DNA of 32,672 nucleotides from contig PKDV01000010.1 in the NCBI GenBank assembly GCA_002862715.1, forward strand, positions 1-32,672, given 5' to 3'. A program made the translations under genes and the position numbers. The notes beneath the pieces are model-generated. The model had not been told where the DNA came from. It did not search any database and saw nothing but the letters and a program-made list of their open reading frames with translations. This DNA is from Flavobacteriaceae bacterium. GTDB taxonomy: Bacteria > Bacteroidota > Bacteroidia > Flavobacteriales > Flavobacteriaceae. Shown in pieces: positions 22,918-31,598 of the stretch (positions are counted from its first letter, which is position 1; every line of letters starts with the position of its first letter).

Positions 22918-24882
22918 TTAAAATTTAGAGTTAATAAAGGGTTTAATTTCATTATTTATATCGTACTTAATAGTCTTTATGAAATCATTAATTTCCATTG
23001 TACCAAGATTTTCACCACCATACTTTCTTACTGAAATTTTCTTATATACTTCTTCTTGATTTCCAATAATTATCATGTAAGGCGTTTTTTCAATCTCCGC
23101 TTGACGAATTTTTTTACCAATTGTCTCGTTTCTATTATCAACGAAGGCGCGAATTTCGCTATTTTCTAATAAAACTGAAACTTTTTTCGCGTATTTTTCA
23201 AATTTATCGCTAATACATAAGATTTTCACTTGAGTGGGGGTTAACCAAATTGGGAAATTTCCTCCTGTGTGTTCTATCAAAATCGCTACAAACCTTTCCA
23301 TACTTCCAAAAGGTGCTCTATGAATCATTACAGGTCTTTCAAATTCATTTCCCTCAGATTTATATTTTAAATCAAACCTTTCTGGTAAATTATAGTCAAC
23401 CTGAATAGTTCCTAGTTGCCAACTCCTGCCAAGTGCATCTTTGACCATAAAATCAAGTTTGGGGCCATAAAAAGCAGCTTCTCCCTTTACAACCTTGAAA
23501 TCAAGTTTCTTAAACTCAGCTGCTGAGATAATTGCCTTTTCAGCTTTATCCCATGAATTTTCATCACCAATATATTTTTTATCGTCATTATAATCTCTCA
23601 CCGAAACTTGAGAAACGAAATTTTCAAAACCAAGTGACTTAAAAACATATAAAACAAGATTTATTACACCAACAAACTCATCATGCAACTGCTCAGGAGT
23701 ACAAAATATGTGTGCATCATCTTGTGTAAAACCCCTAACTCTTGTAAGACCATGTAGTTCACCACTTTGTTCGTATCTGTAAACAGTTCCGAATTCTGCA
23801 TATCTTACAGGTAAATCACGGTAGCTCCACATTGATGATTTAAATATTTCACAATGGTGGGGACAATTCATTGGCTTGAGCAAAAATTCTTCATTTTCAT
23901 TAGGTGTTTTAATTGGCTTAAAACTGTCATCACCATATTTATCATAATGTCCTGATGTTATAAAGAGTTGTTTATTTCCAATGTGAGGTGTAATTACTTG
24001 CTGGTATCCTGCTATTTTTTGGGCTTTACGTAAGAAATTTTCTAATCTAAACCTTAAATCAGCGCCTTTTGGTTTCCACAGCGGAAGACCTTGACCAACA
24101 TTTTTTGAAAAAGTAAACAGATCTAACTCTACGCCTAACTTCCTATGGTCCCTTTCTTTTGCTTTTTCTAATAAATCTAAGTATTCAACTAGCATTTTTT
24201 TCTTGGGAAATGAAATACCATATATCCTTGTGAGTTGTTTATTGTTTTCATCTCCCTTCCAATAAGCACCAGCAACATTTAATATTTTTACTGCTTTAAT
24301 AATTGATGACTCAATAATGTGTCCACCTTTACATAAATCGCAAAAACTATCGTGATAACAAAAGGTTATTTCACCATCATTTAAATCATTTAAAAGTTCA
24401 ATTTTATATTCATTTTTTTTATCTGTGTAATATTTAATTGCTTCACTCTTGGAAATATTTTTCAAATAAAAATTATGTTTTTCTCGAGCAATTTCCAACA
24501 TTCTTTTTTCAATTTTTGGAAAATCATTTTCTGAAATTTTATTTTCTTCTAGATCAACATCATAATAAAATCCATTTTCAATTGGTGGACCAATGGTTAA
24601 TTTGATTCCAGGATATAATTCTTCTAACACTTGCGCCATTATGTGCGATGATGAATGCCAAAATGATTTTTTTCCTTCAAAGTCATCAAAAGTGAATAAA
24701 TTAATCTTTCCATCATTTGATAATGGAGAATTTGGTTCAATTAATTCATTGTTATATTTTACTGCTAACAATGATTTACCTAGGCCTAAACTTATCGATT
24801 TTGCAATATCCAGCGGAGTTATTCCACTATGCATTACTTTATGATTTCCATCTGGAAAGGTTATTCTAATTTCTTTACTCAT
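22918..24882 (-). CDS. thrS: Threonyl-tRNA synthetase
   Basis: Class II synthetase charging tRNA-Thr. 654 residues with all parts: N-terminal TGS domain (residues 1-60), editing/SAD domain with SSHIMAQVLEELYPG and later FCDLCKGGH, catalytic motifs 1-3 including LKPMNCPHHCEIF and HRAPFGSMERFVAILIEH, and the anticodon-binding domain from WLTPTQVKIL. The ATG 24882 lies 6 nt behind a TATATTTG box, suggesting a nearly leaderless message, so a long regulatory leader (T-box or operator) is not present. First gene of thrS-infC-rpmI-rplT. Confidence 0.98.
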   Translation of the reverse strand: MSKEIRITFPDGNHKVMHSGITPLDIAKSISLGLGKSLLAVKYNNELIEPNSPLSNDGKINLFTFDDFEGKKSFWHSSSHIMAQVLEELYPGIKLTIGPPIENGFYYDVDLEENKISENDFPKIEKRMLEIAREKHNFYLKNISKSEAIKYYTDKKNEYKIELLNDLNDGEITFCYHDSFCDLCKGGHIIESSIIKAVKILNVAGAYWKGDENNKQLTRIYGISFPKKKMLVEYLDLLEKAKERDHRKLGVELDLFTFSKNVGQGLPLWKPKGADLRFRLENFLRKAQKIAGYQQVITPHIGNKQLFITSGHYDKYGDDSFKPIKTPNENEEFLLKPMNCPHHCEIFKSSMWSYRDLPVRYAEFGTVYRYEQSGELHGLTRVRGFTQDDAHIFCTPEQLHDEFVGVINLVLYVFKSLGFENFVSQVSVRDYNDDKKYIGDENSWDKAEKAIISAAEFKKLDFKVVKGEAAFYGPKLDFMVKDALGRSWQLGTIQVDYNLPERFDLKYKSEGNEFERPVMIHRAPFGSMERFVAILIEHTGGNFPIWLTPTQVKILCISDKFEKYAKKVSVLLENSEIRAFVDNRNETIGKKIRQAEIEKTPYMIIIGNQEEVYKKISVRKYGGENLGTMEINDFIKTIKYDINNEIKPFINSKF

Positions 24883-24888
24883 TTAAAA

Positions 24889-24896
24889 CAAATATA
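24889..24896 (-). promoter_or_regulatory. -7 promoter element of thrS operon
   Basis: TATATTTG on the minus strand ends 6 nt before the thrS ATG; transcription would start at or next to the start codon. No clear -33 TTG at the usual distance. Confidence 0.45.
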
Positions 24897-24921
24897 AATC
24901 AATGTTAAATATTAATGGATT

Positions 24922-25143
24922 TTAATTTTTTTCATTAAAAAATCCTTTCATTAAGAGTTTTATACCCTTAAACCCGGATAATATTGATATTAAACAAATT
25001 ATTAGAGAAATTCCTAATATTGGAAGAAAAAATGGATGGTCTTGATTTTTAAATGAAGATGTTAGAATAATTGGACCTAAGAACGCTAACAAGATTGCAT
25101 AAAAAATAAATTTTAGGCCATTAATTATATGGACTTTCTTCAT
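24922..25143 (-). CDS. DUF6095-type two-helix membrane protein
   Basis: 73 residues with two membrane spans (about 10-28 and 40-60) joined by the loop [13 protein letters not shown], which marks this flavobacterial family. Function unknown. Its ATG overlaps the icd stop (ATGA, 25140-25143), so it is translated with icd, and thrS follows after a short gap with its own promoter. A small inner-membrane protein is the safest call. Confidence 0.8.
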   Translation of the reverse strand: MKKVHIINGLKFIFYAILLAFLGPIILTSSFKNQDHPFFLPILGISLIICLISILSGFKGIKLLMKGFFNEKN

Positions 25144-26387
25144 TTATTTTTTAATGCTGACGAATACAAAGACTTTTCTAAATTTTTTTTGATTTCTGCC
25201 AAAAACTCTTGGGTAGTTAAATAATCTTTTCTTGTCATCTCTTCCTTATGAATTAACATTGCCAAGTCTTTCGTCATTTTTCCTTTTTCAACTGTTTTAA
25301 TACATACTTTTTCAAGTGTTATGCAAAACTCCCTCAGGTCACGATTATTATCTAGTTTTGCTCGATGAGCCAGTCCTCTTGTCCATGCAAAAATTGATGC
25401 TATAGGATTTGTTGAAGTTTCTTTTCCTCTTTGAAATTCTCTGTAATGTCTAGTAACAGTACCATGTGCAGCTTCAGCTTCAAGAGTTTTGCCGTCGGGT
25501 GTAACTAATGTTGATGTCATAAGCCCAAGTGAGCCAAAACCTTGTGCGACAGTGTCGGACTGAACATCGCCATCGTAATTTTTACAAGCCCAAACAAAAC
25601 CACCATCCCATTTCATGGCAGCTGCAACCATGTCATCAATTAATCTGTGCTCATACTTTATTCCCAAAGATTCAAACTGGTCCAAGAATTCATTTTCGTA
25701 GATCTCTTGAAAAATATCTTTAAATCTTCCATCATATGACTTCATAATTGTATTTTTTGTTGACAAATAAAGAGGCCATTTTTTACTAATTGCTCTATTC
25801 ATACAAGATCTTGCAAAGCCATATATTGAAGAATCAAGGTTGTACATGCTCATTGCAACACCAGGCTCTTCAAAGTCATAAACCTTCCAAACCTTAGAAT
25901 TTCCACCATTTTTTGGTGTAAATGTCATGGTTAAAGTACCAGCTTCATTAATAAGGGAGTCAGTCGCTCTGTATTGATCACCAAATGCATGTCTTCCAAT
26001 GCATATAGGCTTGGTCCAACCTTGAACATACCTAGGAACATTTTTCATTATTATTGGTTCACGAAAAACTGTACCACCCACAATATTTCTTATTGTTCCA
26101 TTAGGTGAGCGCCACATTTTTTTTAAACCGAACTCTGAAACTCTATTTTCGTCTGGAGTTATTGTAGCACATTTAATACCTACATTGTGTTTTAAAATTG
26201 CATTAGCAGCGTCAACAGTTACTTTATCGTCAGAAGAATCTCTTGAAATAATACTTAAATCATAATAATGAAGCTTTATGTCAAGGTATGGAAGAATTAG
26301 TTGTTTTTTTATGAAATCCCAAATCACTCTTGTCATTTCATCACCATCGATTTCGACAACAGGATTTTTAACTAAAATTTTAGACAT
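25140..26387 (-). CDS. icd: NADP-dependent isocitrate dehydrogenase
   Basis: Oxidative decarboxylation of isocitrate to 2-oxoglutarate in the TCA cycle. The 415-residue protein is of the dimeric, eukaryote-like subfamily: [18 protein letters not shown] at the start, [24 protein letters not shown] for substrate binding, [34 protein letters not shown] split by the usual loop with metal-binding Asp residues, and [12 protein letters not shown] for NADP. It starts 2 nt after the rplS stop and overlaps the DUF6095 gene, so it is probably read from the trmD/rplS promoters. Confidence 0.96.
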   Translation of the reverse strand: MSKILVKNPVVEIDGDEMTRVIWDFIKKQLILPYLDIKLHYYDLSIISRDSSDDKVTVDAANAILKHNVGIKCATITPDENRVSEFGLKKMWRSPNGTIRNIVGGTVFREPIIMKNVPRYVQGWTKPICIGRHAFGDQYRATDSLINEAGTLTMTFTPKNGGNSKVWKVYDFEEPGVAMSMYNLDSSIYGFARSCMNRAISKKWPLYLSTKNTIMKSYDGRFKDIFQEIYENEFLDQFESLGIKYEHRLIDDMVAAAMKWDGGFVWACKNYDGDVQSDTVAQGFGSLGLMTSTLVTPDGKTLEAEAAHGTVTRHYREFQRGKETSTNPIASIFAWTRGLAHRAKLDNNRDLREFCITLEKVCIKTVEKGKMTKDLAMLIHKEEMTRKDYLTTQEFLAEIKKNLEKSLYSSALKNK

Positions 26388-26389
26388 GT

Positions 26390-26752
26390 TTATTTTTCGA
26401 TTTTAAACTTACTCTCTTTAATTTTTGCTTTTTTCCCGGTAAGTTCCCGAAAGTAATAAATTCTAGAACGCCTTACTTTGCCACGATTATTAACTTCAAT
26501 TTTTTTAATTCCTGGAAGTTTGATAGGAAAAATTCTTTCAACTCCAACAGTACCAGAAATTTTTCTTACAGTAAATGTTTTGGTTGCACCACTTCCTTTA
26601 ATTTGGATTACAACGCCTTTGAATAATTGTGTTCTAACTTTTTCTCCCTCACGAATTTCATAATATACTGTAACTGTGTCACCAGCTTTAAACTTAGGGA
26701 AATCTTTATTTGGTAAAAATTCATTCTGAACATATTTAACTAAATCTTCCAT
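26390..26752 (-). CDS. rplS: 50S ribosomal protein L19
   Basis: 120 residues at the 30S-50S interface. [47 protein letters not shown] and [15 protein letters not shown] are canonical. It follows trmD (usual pair) but after 114 bp with its own TATATTTG promoter and a foldable leader. The stop is 2 nt ahead of icd, so L19 and isocitrate dehydrogenase share a transcript. Confidence 0.98.
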   Translation of the reverse strand: MEDLVKYVQNEFLPNKDFPKFKAGDTVTVYYEIREGEKVRTQLFKGVVIQIKGSGATKTFTVRKISGTVGVERIFPIKLPGIKKIEVNNRGKVRRSRIYYFRELTGKKAKIKESKFKIEK

Positions 26753-26773
26753 TATTTAAATATTAAATTAAAA

Positions 26774-26812
26774 GCTAAAAACGTTCACGACTATCGTCAG
26801 AGGTTTATTAGC
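26774..26812 (-). promoter_or_regulatory. Structured 5' leader of rplS (candidate L19 autoregulatory element)
   Basis: The minus strand reads GCTAA-T-AAAC ... GTTT-TTAGC, two stacked helices of 5 and 4 bp with one bulged U, closing an apical ACGA-TAG-TCGT hairpin. It begins at the predicted transcription start, 5 nt behind the -7 box, and ends 21 nt before the rplS ATG. The position suits a ribosomal-protein leader. Comparative work has proposed an L19 leader in Flavobacteria; I could not compare with that model. Confidence 0.5.
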
Positions 26813-26817
26813 GAATG

Positions 26818-26849
26818 CAAATATACATTTTATCAAAAAAAAACAGCAA
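26818..26849 (-). promoter_or_regulatory. Promoter of rplS-icd
   Basis: TTG (26849-26847), a 21-nt spacer and TATATTTG (26825-26818) on the minus strand, between trmD and rplS. Confidence 0.55.
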
Positions 26850-26866
26850 CTGATGTTTTTTTAATT

Positions 26867-27532
26867 TTAAAGATCATTTTTTCTTGATGAAAGTTCAATT
26901 GACTTTTTGTCTCTCCATTTTTCTATCTCGGATGAGTTACCAGATAAAAGAATTTTAGGCACTGTCATCCCTTTATAATTTTCTGGTCTAGTATAAATTG
27001 GAGCAGAAATTAGACCATCCTGAAAAGAATCGTTTAAAGCAGAAGTTTCATTTCCAATCCCACCTGGCAATAAACGAATTATACTGTCGCAAAAAACTGC
27101 AGCTGGCAGTTCTCCACCTGTTAAAACGTAATTCCCGATGGAAACTTCATGAGTAATCAAATAATCCTTAACTCTTTGATCAACTCCTTTGTAGTGGCCA
27201 CATACAATAATAATATTCTTAAACAATGAAAATTTATTAGATAACTTTTGATCTAATTGTTTACCACTTGGAGTCATAAGTACAATTGCATCGTATGATG
27301 TTTTACTTTTTAATTGGCTTAAACAATTTTCAATAGGCTCAATCATAAGAACCATACCTGGACCACCACCATATTGGTAGTCATCAACTTTTTTGTGTTT
27401 ACTTTTTGAGTAGTCTCTTAAATTGTGAAAATGAACTTTGACAACTCCACTTTCAATAGCTCTTTTTATAATTGATGAACTAAATGGACTCGAAATAAGC
27501 TCTGGAATAACACTTATAATATCAATTCTCAT
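26867..27532 (-). CDS. trmD: tRNA (guanine37-N1)-methyltransferase
   Basis: Knotted (SPOUT) methyltransferase making m1G37 and preventing +1 frameshifts. 221 residues: RIDIISVIPELI at the start, the YQYGGGPGMVLMIEPI block, CGHYKGVDQRV, and the trefoil-knot SAM site SIGNYVLTGGELPA, then PENYKG near the end. Slightly shorter than E. coli TrmD (255) because the C-terminal tail is short, as in other Bacteroidota. It begins 11 nt behind the serine protease gene but has a TATATTTG box (27556-27549) inside that gene's 3' end. Confidence 0.96.
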   Translation of the reverse strand: MRIDIISVIPELISSPFSSSIIKRAIESGVVKVHFHNLRDYSKSKHKKVDDYQYGGGPGMVLMIEPIENCLSQLKSKTSYDAIVLMTPSGKQLDQKLSNKFSLFKNIIIVCGHYKGVDQRVKDYLITHEVSIGNYVLTGGELPAAVFCDSIIRLLPGGIGNETSALNDSFQDGLISAPIYTRPENYKGMTVPKILLSGNSSEIEKWRDKKSIELSSRKNDL

Positions 27533-27543
27533 GGACTTCAGAC

Positions 27544-28929
27544 TTATTCAAATATAAATCTCATTTTTTCCCCATTTTTGTTCATAAATTCCAATTCAAA
27601 AATTGAATTAAGTTCGATTTTGTTTAAATCTTCTTTATCATAAATTGAATTTCCATTTATTGAAATAAGTATGTCACCAGTTTTTATTCCTCTGGAATAC
27701 AACCTGTTATTTTGTAAGTCTGAAATAACCAAACCGTTTTGTCCATTGAATTTTTTGGTTTCATTTTCGTTCATATTTCTAACTCTCATTCCATAAAATA
27801 AAACGTATGGTGTTTTTTTGAGTTTAACTTCAAAATTTAAAACTTCACTATTTCTAATAACAGTAACATTTACAATATCACCAGGTCTTTTCGTATTTAA
27901 ATATCCTGTTAAATCTGAAAATTTTTTGATATCTGCATTATCTACTTTAATAATTACATCTTTTTCTTTTATTCCAGCTTCGTAGGCACCCATGTTTATT
28001 TCTAATCCACTAACAAAAAAGCCTTCAGTTTCAGTTGAGTTAAGTTGATCTGACAATCTTGAGTTTAGTCCCACACCATTAACTCCAAGTAGTGCTTTTT
28101 GAACATTTCCAAACTCAACCAAATCTTCATAAATTTTTCTTGCAATATTGCTTGGAACTGCAAATGAATATCCAATAAAAGTACCTAATCCGTTACTTGT
28201 TATAGCTGTATTTATTCCAATTAAATCACCTTCAAGATTAACCAAAGCACCTCCACTGTTTCCAGAGTTAACAGCAGCATCAGTTTGAATAAATGATTGA
28301 TTTTTACCATCATAATCGCTCAAATCCCTTGATTTTGCACTAATAATTCCAGCCGTTACCGTTGAGTTGAGATTGTATGGATTTCCGACAGCTAATACCC
28401 ATTGTCCAACATCAGTTTGATCAGAATCTGCAAACCTGATGTATGGGAATATCTTTTCATTTTCAATTTTTAAGACTGCGATGTCTGCATTTTCATCTGA
28501 TCCAATTAGTTGAGCTTCAAAAACTTTATTGTCGTTAGTAGTAACTTGAATCTCATTTGCACCTTTAATAACGTGATTATTTGTTAAAATATAACCATCG
28601 CTTGAAACTATTACTCCAGATCCCATACCAATTCTTGGATACTCCTTTGATGGTGAGTTGTAAAAAAAGTCCCATAAACTCCCAAATTGATTTCCTCTCG
28701 ATGTACTTTTATTTGTAATATGAACGACTGCATCAATAGTTTTTTTTGCCGCAAATGTAAAGTCAGTTTCGGTATTGATTGTTTTTTTTACTGGAACAGA
28801 GAAGTTTGTATTATAAATTACTGGTTCATTAATATTTTTTTTTGATGATTTACTCAGAAATAAAAAAGTAAATGATGATATAACAAAAATCATCAAACAG
28901 AGTCCTAAAAGCTTCAAGATATTTTTCAT
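27544..28929 (-). CDS. DegP/DegQ-type periplasmic serine protease
   Basis: 461-residue HtrA-family protease/chaperone. An N-terminal signal anchor (about residues 5-26) leads to a trypsin-like domain with the triad His119 (TNNHVI), Asp149 (NADIAVLKI) and Ser225 (NSGNSGGAL), then two PDZ domains; the first has EAGIKEKDVIIKVD and the second SRGIKTGDILISING. Loop LA between strands is short, closer to DegQ/DegS than to DegP. ATG 28929 is chosen; the TTG six codons upstream lies in the -7 box. Upstream of trmD on the same strand. Confidence 0.93.
   Translation of the reverse strand: MKNILKLLGLCLMIFVISSFTFLFLSKSSKKNINEPVIYNTNFSVPVKKTINTETDFTFAAKKTIDAVVHITNKSTSRGNQFGSLWDFFYNSPSKEYPRIGMGSGVIVSSDGYILTNNHVIKGANEIQVTTNDNKVFEAQLIGSDENADIAVLKIENEKIFPYIRFADSDQTDVGQWVLAVGNPYNLNSTVTAGIISAKSRDLSDYDGKNQSFIQTDAAVNSGNSGGALVNLEGDLIGINTAITSNGLGTFIGYSFAVPSNIARKIYEDLVEFGNVQKALLGVNGVGLNSRLSDQLNSTETEGFFVSGLEINMGAYEAGIKEKDVIIKVDNADIKKFSDLTGYLNTKRPGDIVNVTVIRNSEVLNFEVKLKKTPYVLFYGMRVRNMNENETKKFNGQNGLVISDLQNNRLYSRGIKTGDILISINGNSIYDKEDLNKIELNSIFELEFMNKNGEKMRFIFE
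27549..27556 (-). promoter_or_regulatory. -7 promoter element of trmD
   Basis: TATATTTG on the minus strand, within the last codons of the protease gene and 16 nt before the trmD ATG. Confidence 0.35.
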
Positions 28930-28944
28930 TGTTATTTTTTTGTT

Positions 28945-28952
28945 CAAATATA
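28945..28952 (-). promoter_or_regulatory. -7 promoter element of the serine protease gene
   Basis: TATATTTG on the minus strand, 15 nt before the ATG at 28929. Confidence 0.45.
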
Positions 28953-29020
28953 TATTATGTGAATTTATTCGAAAAGGTATTTAACTGATTTTTAACAAAA
29001 GAGATAGCCTTCAAAATAAC

Positions 29021-29028
29021 TATATTTG
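29021..29028 (+). promoter_or_regulatory. -7 promoter element of dapF
   Basis: TATATTTG ends only 3 nt before the dapF ATG (29032), so transcription should start at or inside the start codon: a likely leaderless message. Confidence 0.45.
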
Positions 29029-29031
29029 ATA

Positions 29032-29811
29032 ATGCGACTGCCATTTGTTAAATACAACGGTACTGGAAATGATTTTATAGTAATTGATAATAGAAAAAAT
29101 ATTTTTTCTTCACTAAATAAAAATCAAATTTCAAATTTATGTAACAGAAACTTCGGTATTGGAGCTGATGGTATAATTCTAATTCAGGACGATGAGGACT
29201 CTGATTTTAATATGATTTATTATAATTCTGATGGTAATATTGGTACATTTTGTGGCAATGGTTCTCGGTGTGCTGTTCATTATTCTAAATTAATTGGAAT
29301 GCTAAATCATGAACCCAAATTTAAATTTCATGATGAAATTTATACAGCTGAAGTAAATGAGAATCTAGTATCGATTCATTTCCCTAATATAAAGAATTGG
29401 CAAATCAAAGATGATAATATTTTTATAAATACAGGTTCTCCTCATCACGTTCTTTTTAAAGAAGATATAGGTTTTATCGATGTTGATATATTGGGAAAAA
29501 AATTATGTGAAAATTCAATTTTTACTTTGGAGCACACAAATGTAAATTTTGTTTCAATCAACAGTGAAAAATCAATAAGTGTAAGAACCTATGAAAGGGG
29601 TGTTAATGCAGAAACACTCTCATGTGGAACTGGAGTTGTTGCATCTGTGTTATCTTCAGACATTAATAATTACATATCAAATAAAGAAATTTTAGTAAAA
29701 ACCAAAGGAGGGGATATCATTGTTTCTTTCAATAAAAAAAATGAATATTACGAAAATATTATTATGAGTGGTAAAGTTCAAAATGTTTATTCTGGAATAA
29801 TTAATCTTTAA
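29032..29811 (+). CDS. dapF: Diaminopimelate epimerase
   Basis: Interconverts LL- and meso-diaminopimelate for lysine and peptidoglycan, without cofactor, by two cysteines. 259 residues with FVKYNGTGNDFIVID at the start, the first Cys74 in TFCGNGSRC, TGSPHHV, RTYERGVNAETLSCGTG with the second Cys198, and VKTKGGDI near the end. ATG 29032 is preferred to the TTG two codons upstream, which is the end of the -7 box. It is followed by mltG after 3 nt, pairing two cell-wall genes. Confidence 0.96.
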   Translation: MRLPFVKYNGTGNDFIVIDNRKNIFSSLNKNQISNLCNRNFGIGADGIILIQDDEDSDFNMIYYNSDGNIGTFCGNGSRCAVHYSKLIGMLNHEPKFKFHDEIYTAEVNENLVSIHFPNIKNWQIKDDNIFINTGSPHHVLFKEDIGFIDVDILGKKLCENSIFTLEHTNVNFVSINSEKSISVRTYERGVNAETLSCGTGVVASVLSSDINNYISNKEILVKTKGGDIIVSFNKKNEYYENIIMSGKVQNVYSGIINL

Positions 29812-29814
29812 CTA

Positions 29815-30849
29815 ATGAAACCAAGTTTTATTAAGTTTTTCTTGTTTACAATGATAATATCACTATTAGTTATAATTGGTATTTTTAGTAAGATTTTTTT
29901 TACTTCAAATACATCCTTTAAAACTTCCTCTAAAGAAATTTTTATACCATCTGTTGATACAAAAAACTCTGCATATGATTCTATAATTTTTCTTGTGGAT
30001 AATCTTAATTTTTTCAGAAAAGCCGCTGAACTTAAAAAATTTAACCCTAGCCCTGGCAGATATATTTTAAAAAAAGGGATGTCAAACAATGAAATAATAA
30101 ATAATCTACGATCAAAAAATAAGCCTTTAAATCTAACTTTTAATAACAAACTAACCATTGCTCATTTTTCATCTCACGTGAGTAACTTTATTGAGCCTGA
30201 CAGCATTTCAATCATTGAATCTTTTTATGATAAAACTTTTTTAATCGCTAACAATTTGAATAAGCAAAATGTTTTTTCAATTTGTTTACCAAATACTTAT
30301 CAGTTTTTTTGGAATACGTCGGCGAATCAATTTAGAGATAGGATGCTTAAAGAGTATAATAAATTTTGGAATAAGAAAAGAGAGGAAGCTAGAAAAAAAA
30401 TTAATCTTACAAGAACAGAAGTATCAATTTTAGCATCTATTGTTCAGATGGAATCATACAGAAATGATGAAAGAAAAATGGTCGCAAAAGTTTATTTAAA
30501 CAGATTAAAAAAAAGAATGAGATTGCAAGCCGATCCAACAGTCATATTCGCAAAAAGAAATAAACTTAATAATTACAATTTAAAAATAAATAGAGTTTTG
30601 TATGAAGATTTAAAAATAAATTCACCATACAATACTTACATGTTTAGAGGATTACCACCAGGTCCTATATGTATGCCTGATATCAGCTCAATTGATGCGG
30701 TTTTGTTTCCATCAAATCATAACTATTTATATTTTGTAGCAGATCCTTTAAGAGCAGGATACCACAACTATGCCACGAATTTAATCTCACACAATAAAAA
30801 TAAAAAGGTTTATACAGATTGGCTTAAAACTAAAAAAAACTCATTTTAA
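29815..30849 (+). CDS. mltG: Endolytic murein transglycosylase MltG
   Basis: Inner-membrane YceG-family enzyme that cuts nascent glycan strands and so ends their elongation. 344 residues: one N-terminal span (about 8-29), a LysM-like region with SPGRYILKKGMSNNEII near residue 80-95, LPNTYQFFW, and the catalytic block SILASIVQMES with Glu213 aligned to catalytic Glu218 of E. coli, then LQADPTVIFA, SPYNTYMFRGLPPGPI and YLYFVAD. Co-transcribed with dapF; convergent with rsmI, the two stop codons sharing TTAA at 30846-30849. Confidence 0.94.
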   Translation: MKPSFIKFFLFTMIISLLVIIGIFSKIFFTSNTSFKTSSKEIFIPSVDTKNSAYDSIIFLVDNLNFFRKAAELKKFNPSPGRYILKKGMSNNEIINNLRSKNKPLNLTFNNKLTIAHFSSHVSNFIEPDSISIIESFYDKTFLIANNLNKQNVFSICLPNTYQFFWNTSANQFRDRMLKEYNKFWNKKREEARKKINLTRTEVSILASIVQMESYRNDERKMVAKVYLNRLKKRMRLQADPTVIFAKRNKLNNYNLKINRVLYEDLKINSPYNTYMFRGLPPGPICMPDISSIDAVLFPSNHNYLYFVADPLRAGYHNYATNLISHNKNKKVYTDWLKTKKNSF

Positions 30850-31565
30850 ATCCTTAAAAAGGAAAAAATCGTGGGTTTTCGATTTATAGATGGTTTATTT
30901 TTTTTCCAAAATGATATTCTATCGGTTTTAATGAATTCAGAATCACATGTTAAGTTTGTTGCGATACTCAATAATGTTGAGTCTTCTAATGTCTCACACA
31001 TATCATCAAATAACGACTCATTTCTGTATGGAGTTTCAATAAATATTTGAGTCTGATTATTTTTTGATGATTGTCGTTCGTAAAACTTAATTTTTGATTT
31101 TCTTCTTGACTTTTCTATTGGTAAGTATCCGTTAAAGGAGAATGATTGTCCGTTAAGCCCTGATGACATTGATGCCAATAAAATAGATGAAGGTCCAACT
31201 AGAGGAATAACTTTAATATTTTTTTTATGAGAAAAATAAATTAATCTCGAACCGGGGTCAGCTATGGCTGGACATCCTGAATCAGTAATTAACCCCATGT
31301 CATTCCCATTTAGTAAAATTTCAATTATATTTTGAATTTCATTTTCAGTGGAATTTTTATTTAAAATATGAACAGTCAAATTTTTTTGACAAATTTTAGA
31401 AGAAATTTTTTTTATATATAATCTTCCAAATTTTTCATTTTCAAAAACAAAACAATTAAGAGATTTAATAATTTTTTTTGTTACTTCAGGGATTACATCT
31501 GTGCACGAATTAACACTTAATGTATTGGGAATTAAATAAAGCTTACCAAAACTACTTTTGTACAT
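30846..31565 (-). CDS. rsmI: RsmI-type 16S rRNA 2'-O-methyltransferase, short form
   Basis: SAM-dependent methyltransferase of the tetrapyrrole-methylase fold; RsmI modifies C1402 in the decoding centre. 239 residues, shorter than the 280-odd of E. coli RsmI. Visible parts are GKLYLIPNTL, the GLITDSGCPAIADPGSRLI block, VIPLVGPSSILLASMSSGL, FSFNGYLP, and IFIETPYRN. The short form is usual in Flavobacteriia, where it is annotated only as a SAM-dependent methyltransferase; exact target is therefore less certain. It follows dnaA by 33 nt on the same strand. Confidence 0.85.
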   Translation of the reverse strand: MYKSSFGKLYLIPNTLSVNSCTDVIPEVTKKIIKSLNCFVFENEKFGRLYIKKISSKICQKNLTVHILNKNSTENEIQNIIEILLNGNDMGLITDSGCPAIADPGSRLIYFSHKKNIKVIPLVGPSSILLASMSSGLNGQSFSFNGYLPIEKSRRKSKIKFYERQSSKNNQTQIFIETPYRNESLFDDMCETLEDSTLLSIATNLTCDSEFIKTDRISFWKKNKPSINRKPTIFSFLRI

Positions 31566-31598
31566 GATTAAAGCAATTAGGTTTTAAAAATCAAAAAA

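Noticed and set aside
29808-30158. A 116-codon minus-strand ORF inside mltG
   Set aside because: It lies fully antisense to a well-recognised gene and has no family motifs; typical shadow frame in AT-rich DNA.
30445-30453. Apparent loss of the catalytic Glu in MltG (SIVQ instead of SIVE)
   Set aside because: The changed residue is the first Glu of the E-x-E motif; the catalytic Glu (E. coli Glu218) aligns with the second, which is present as Glu213.
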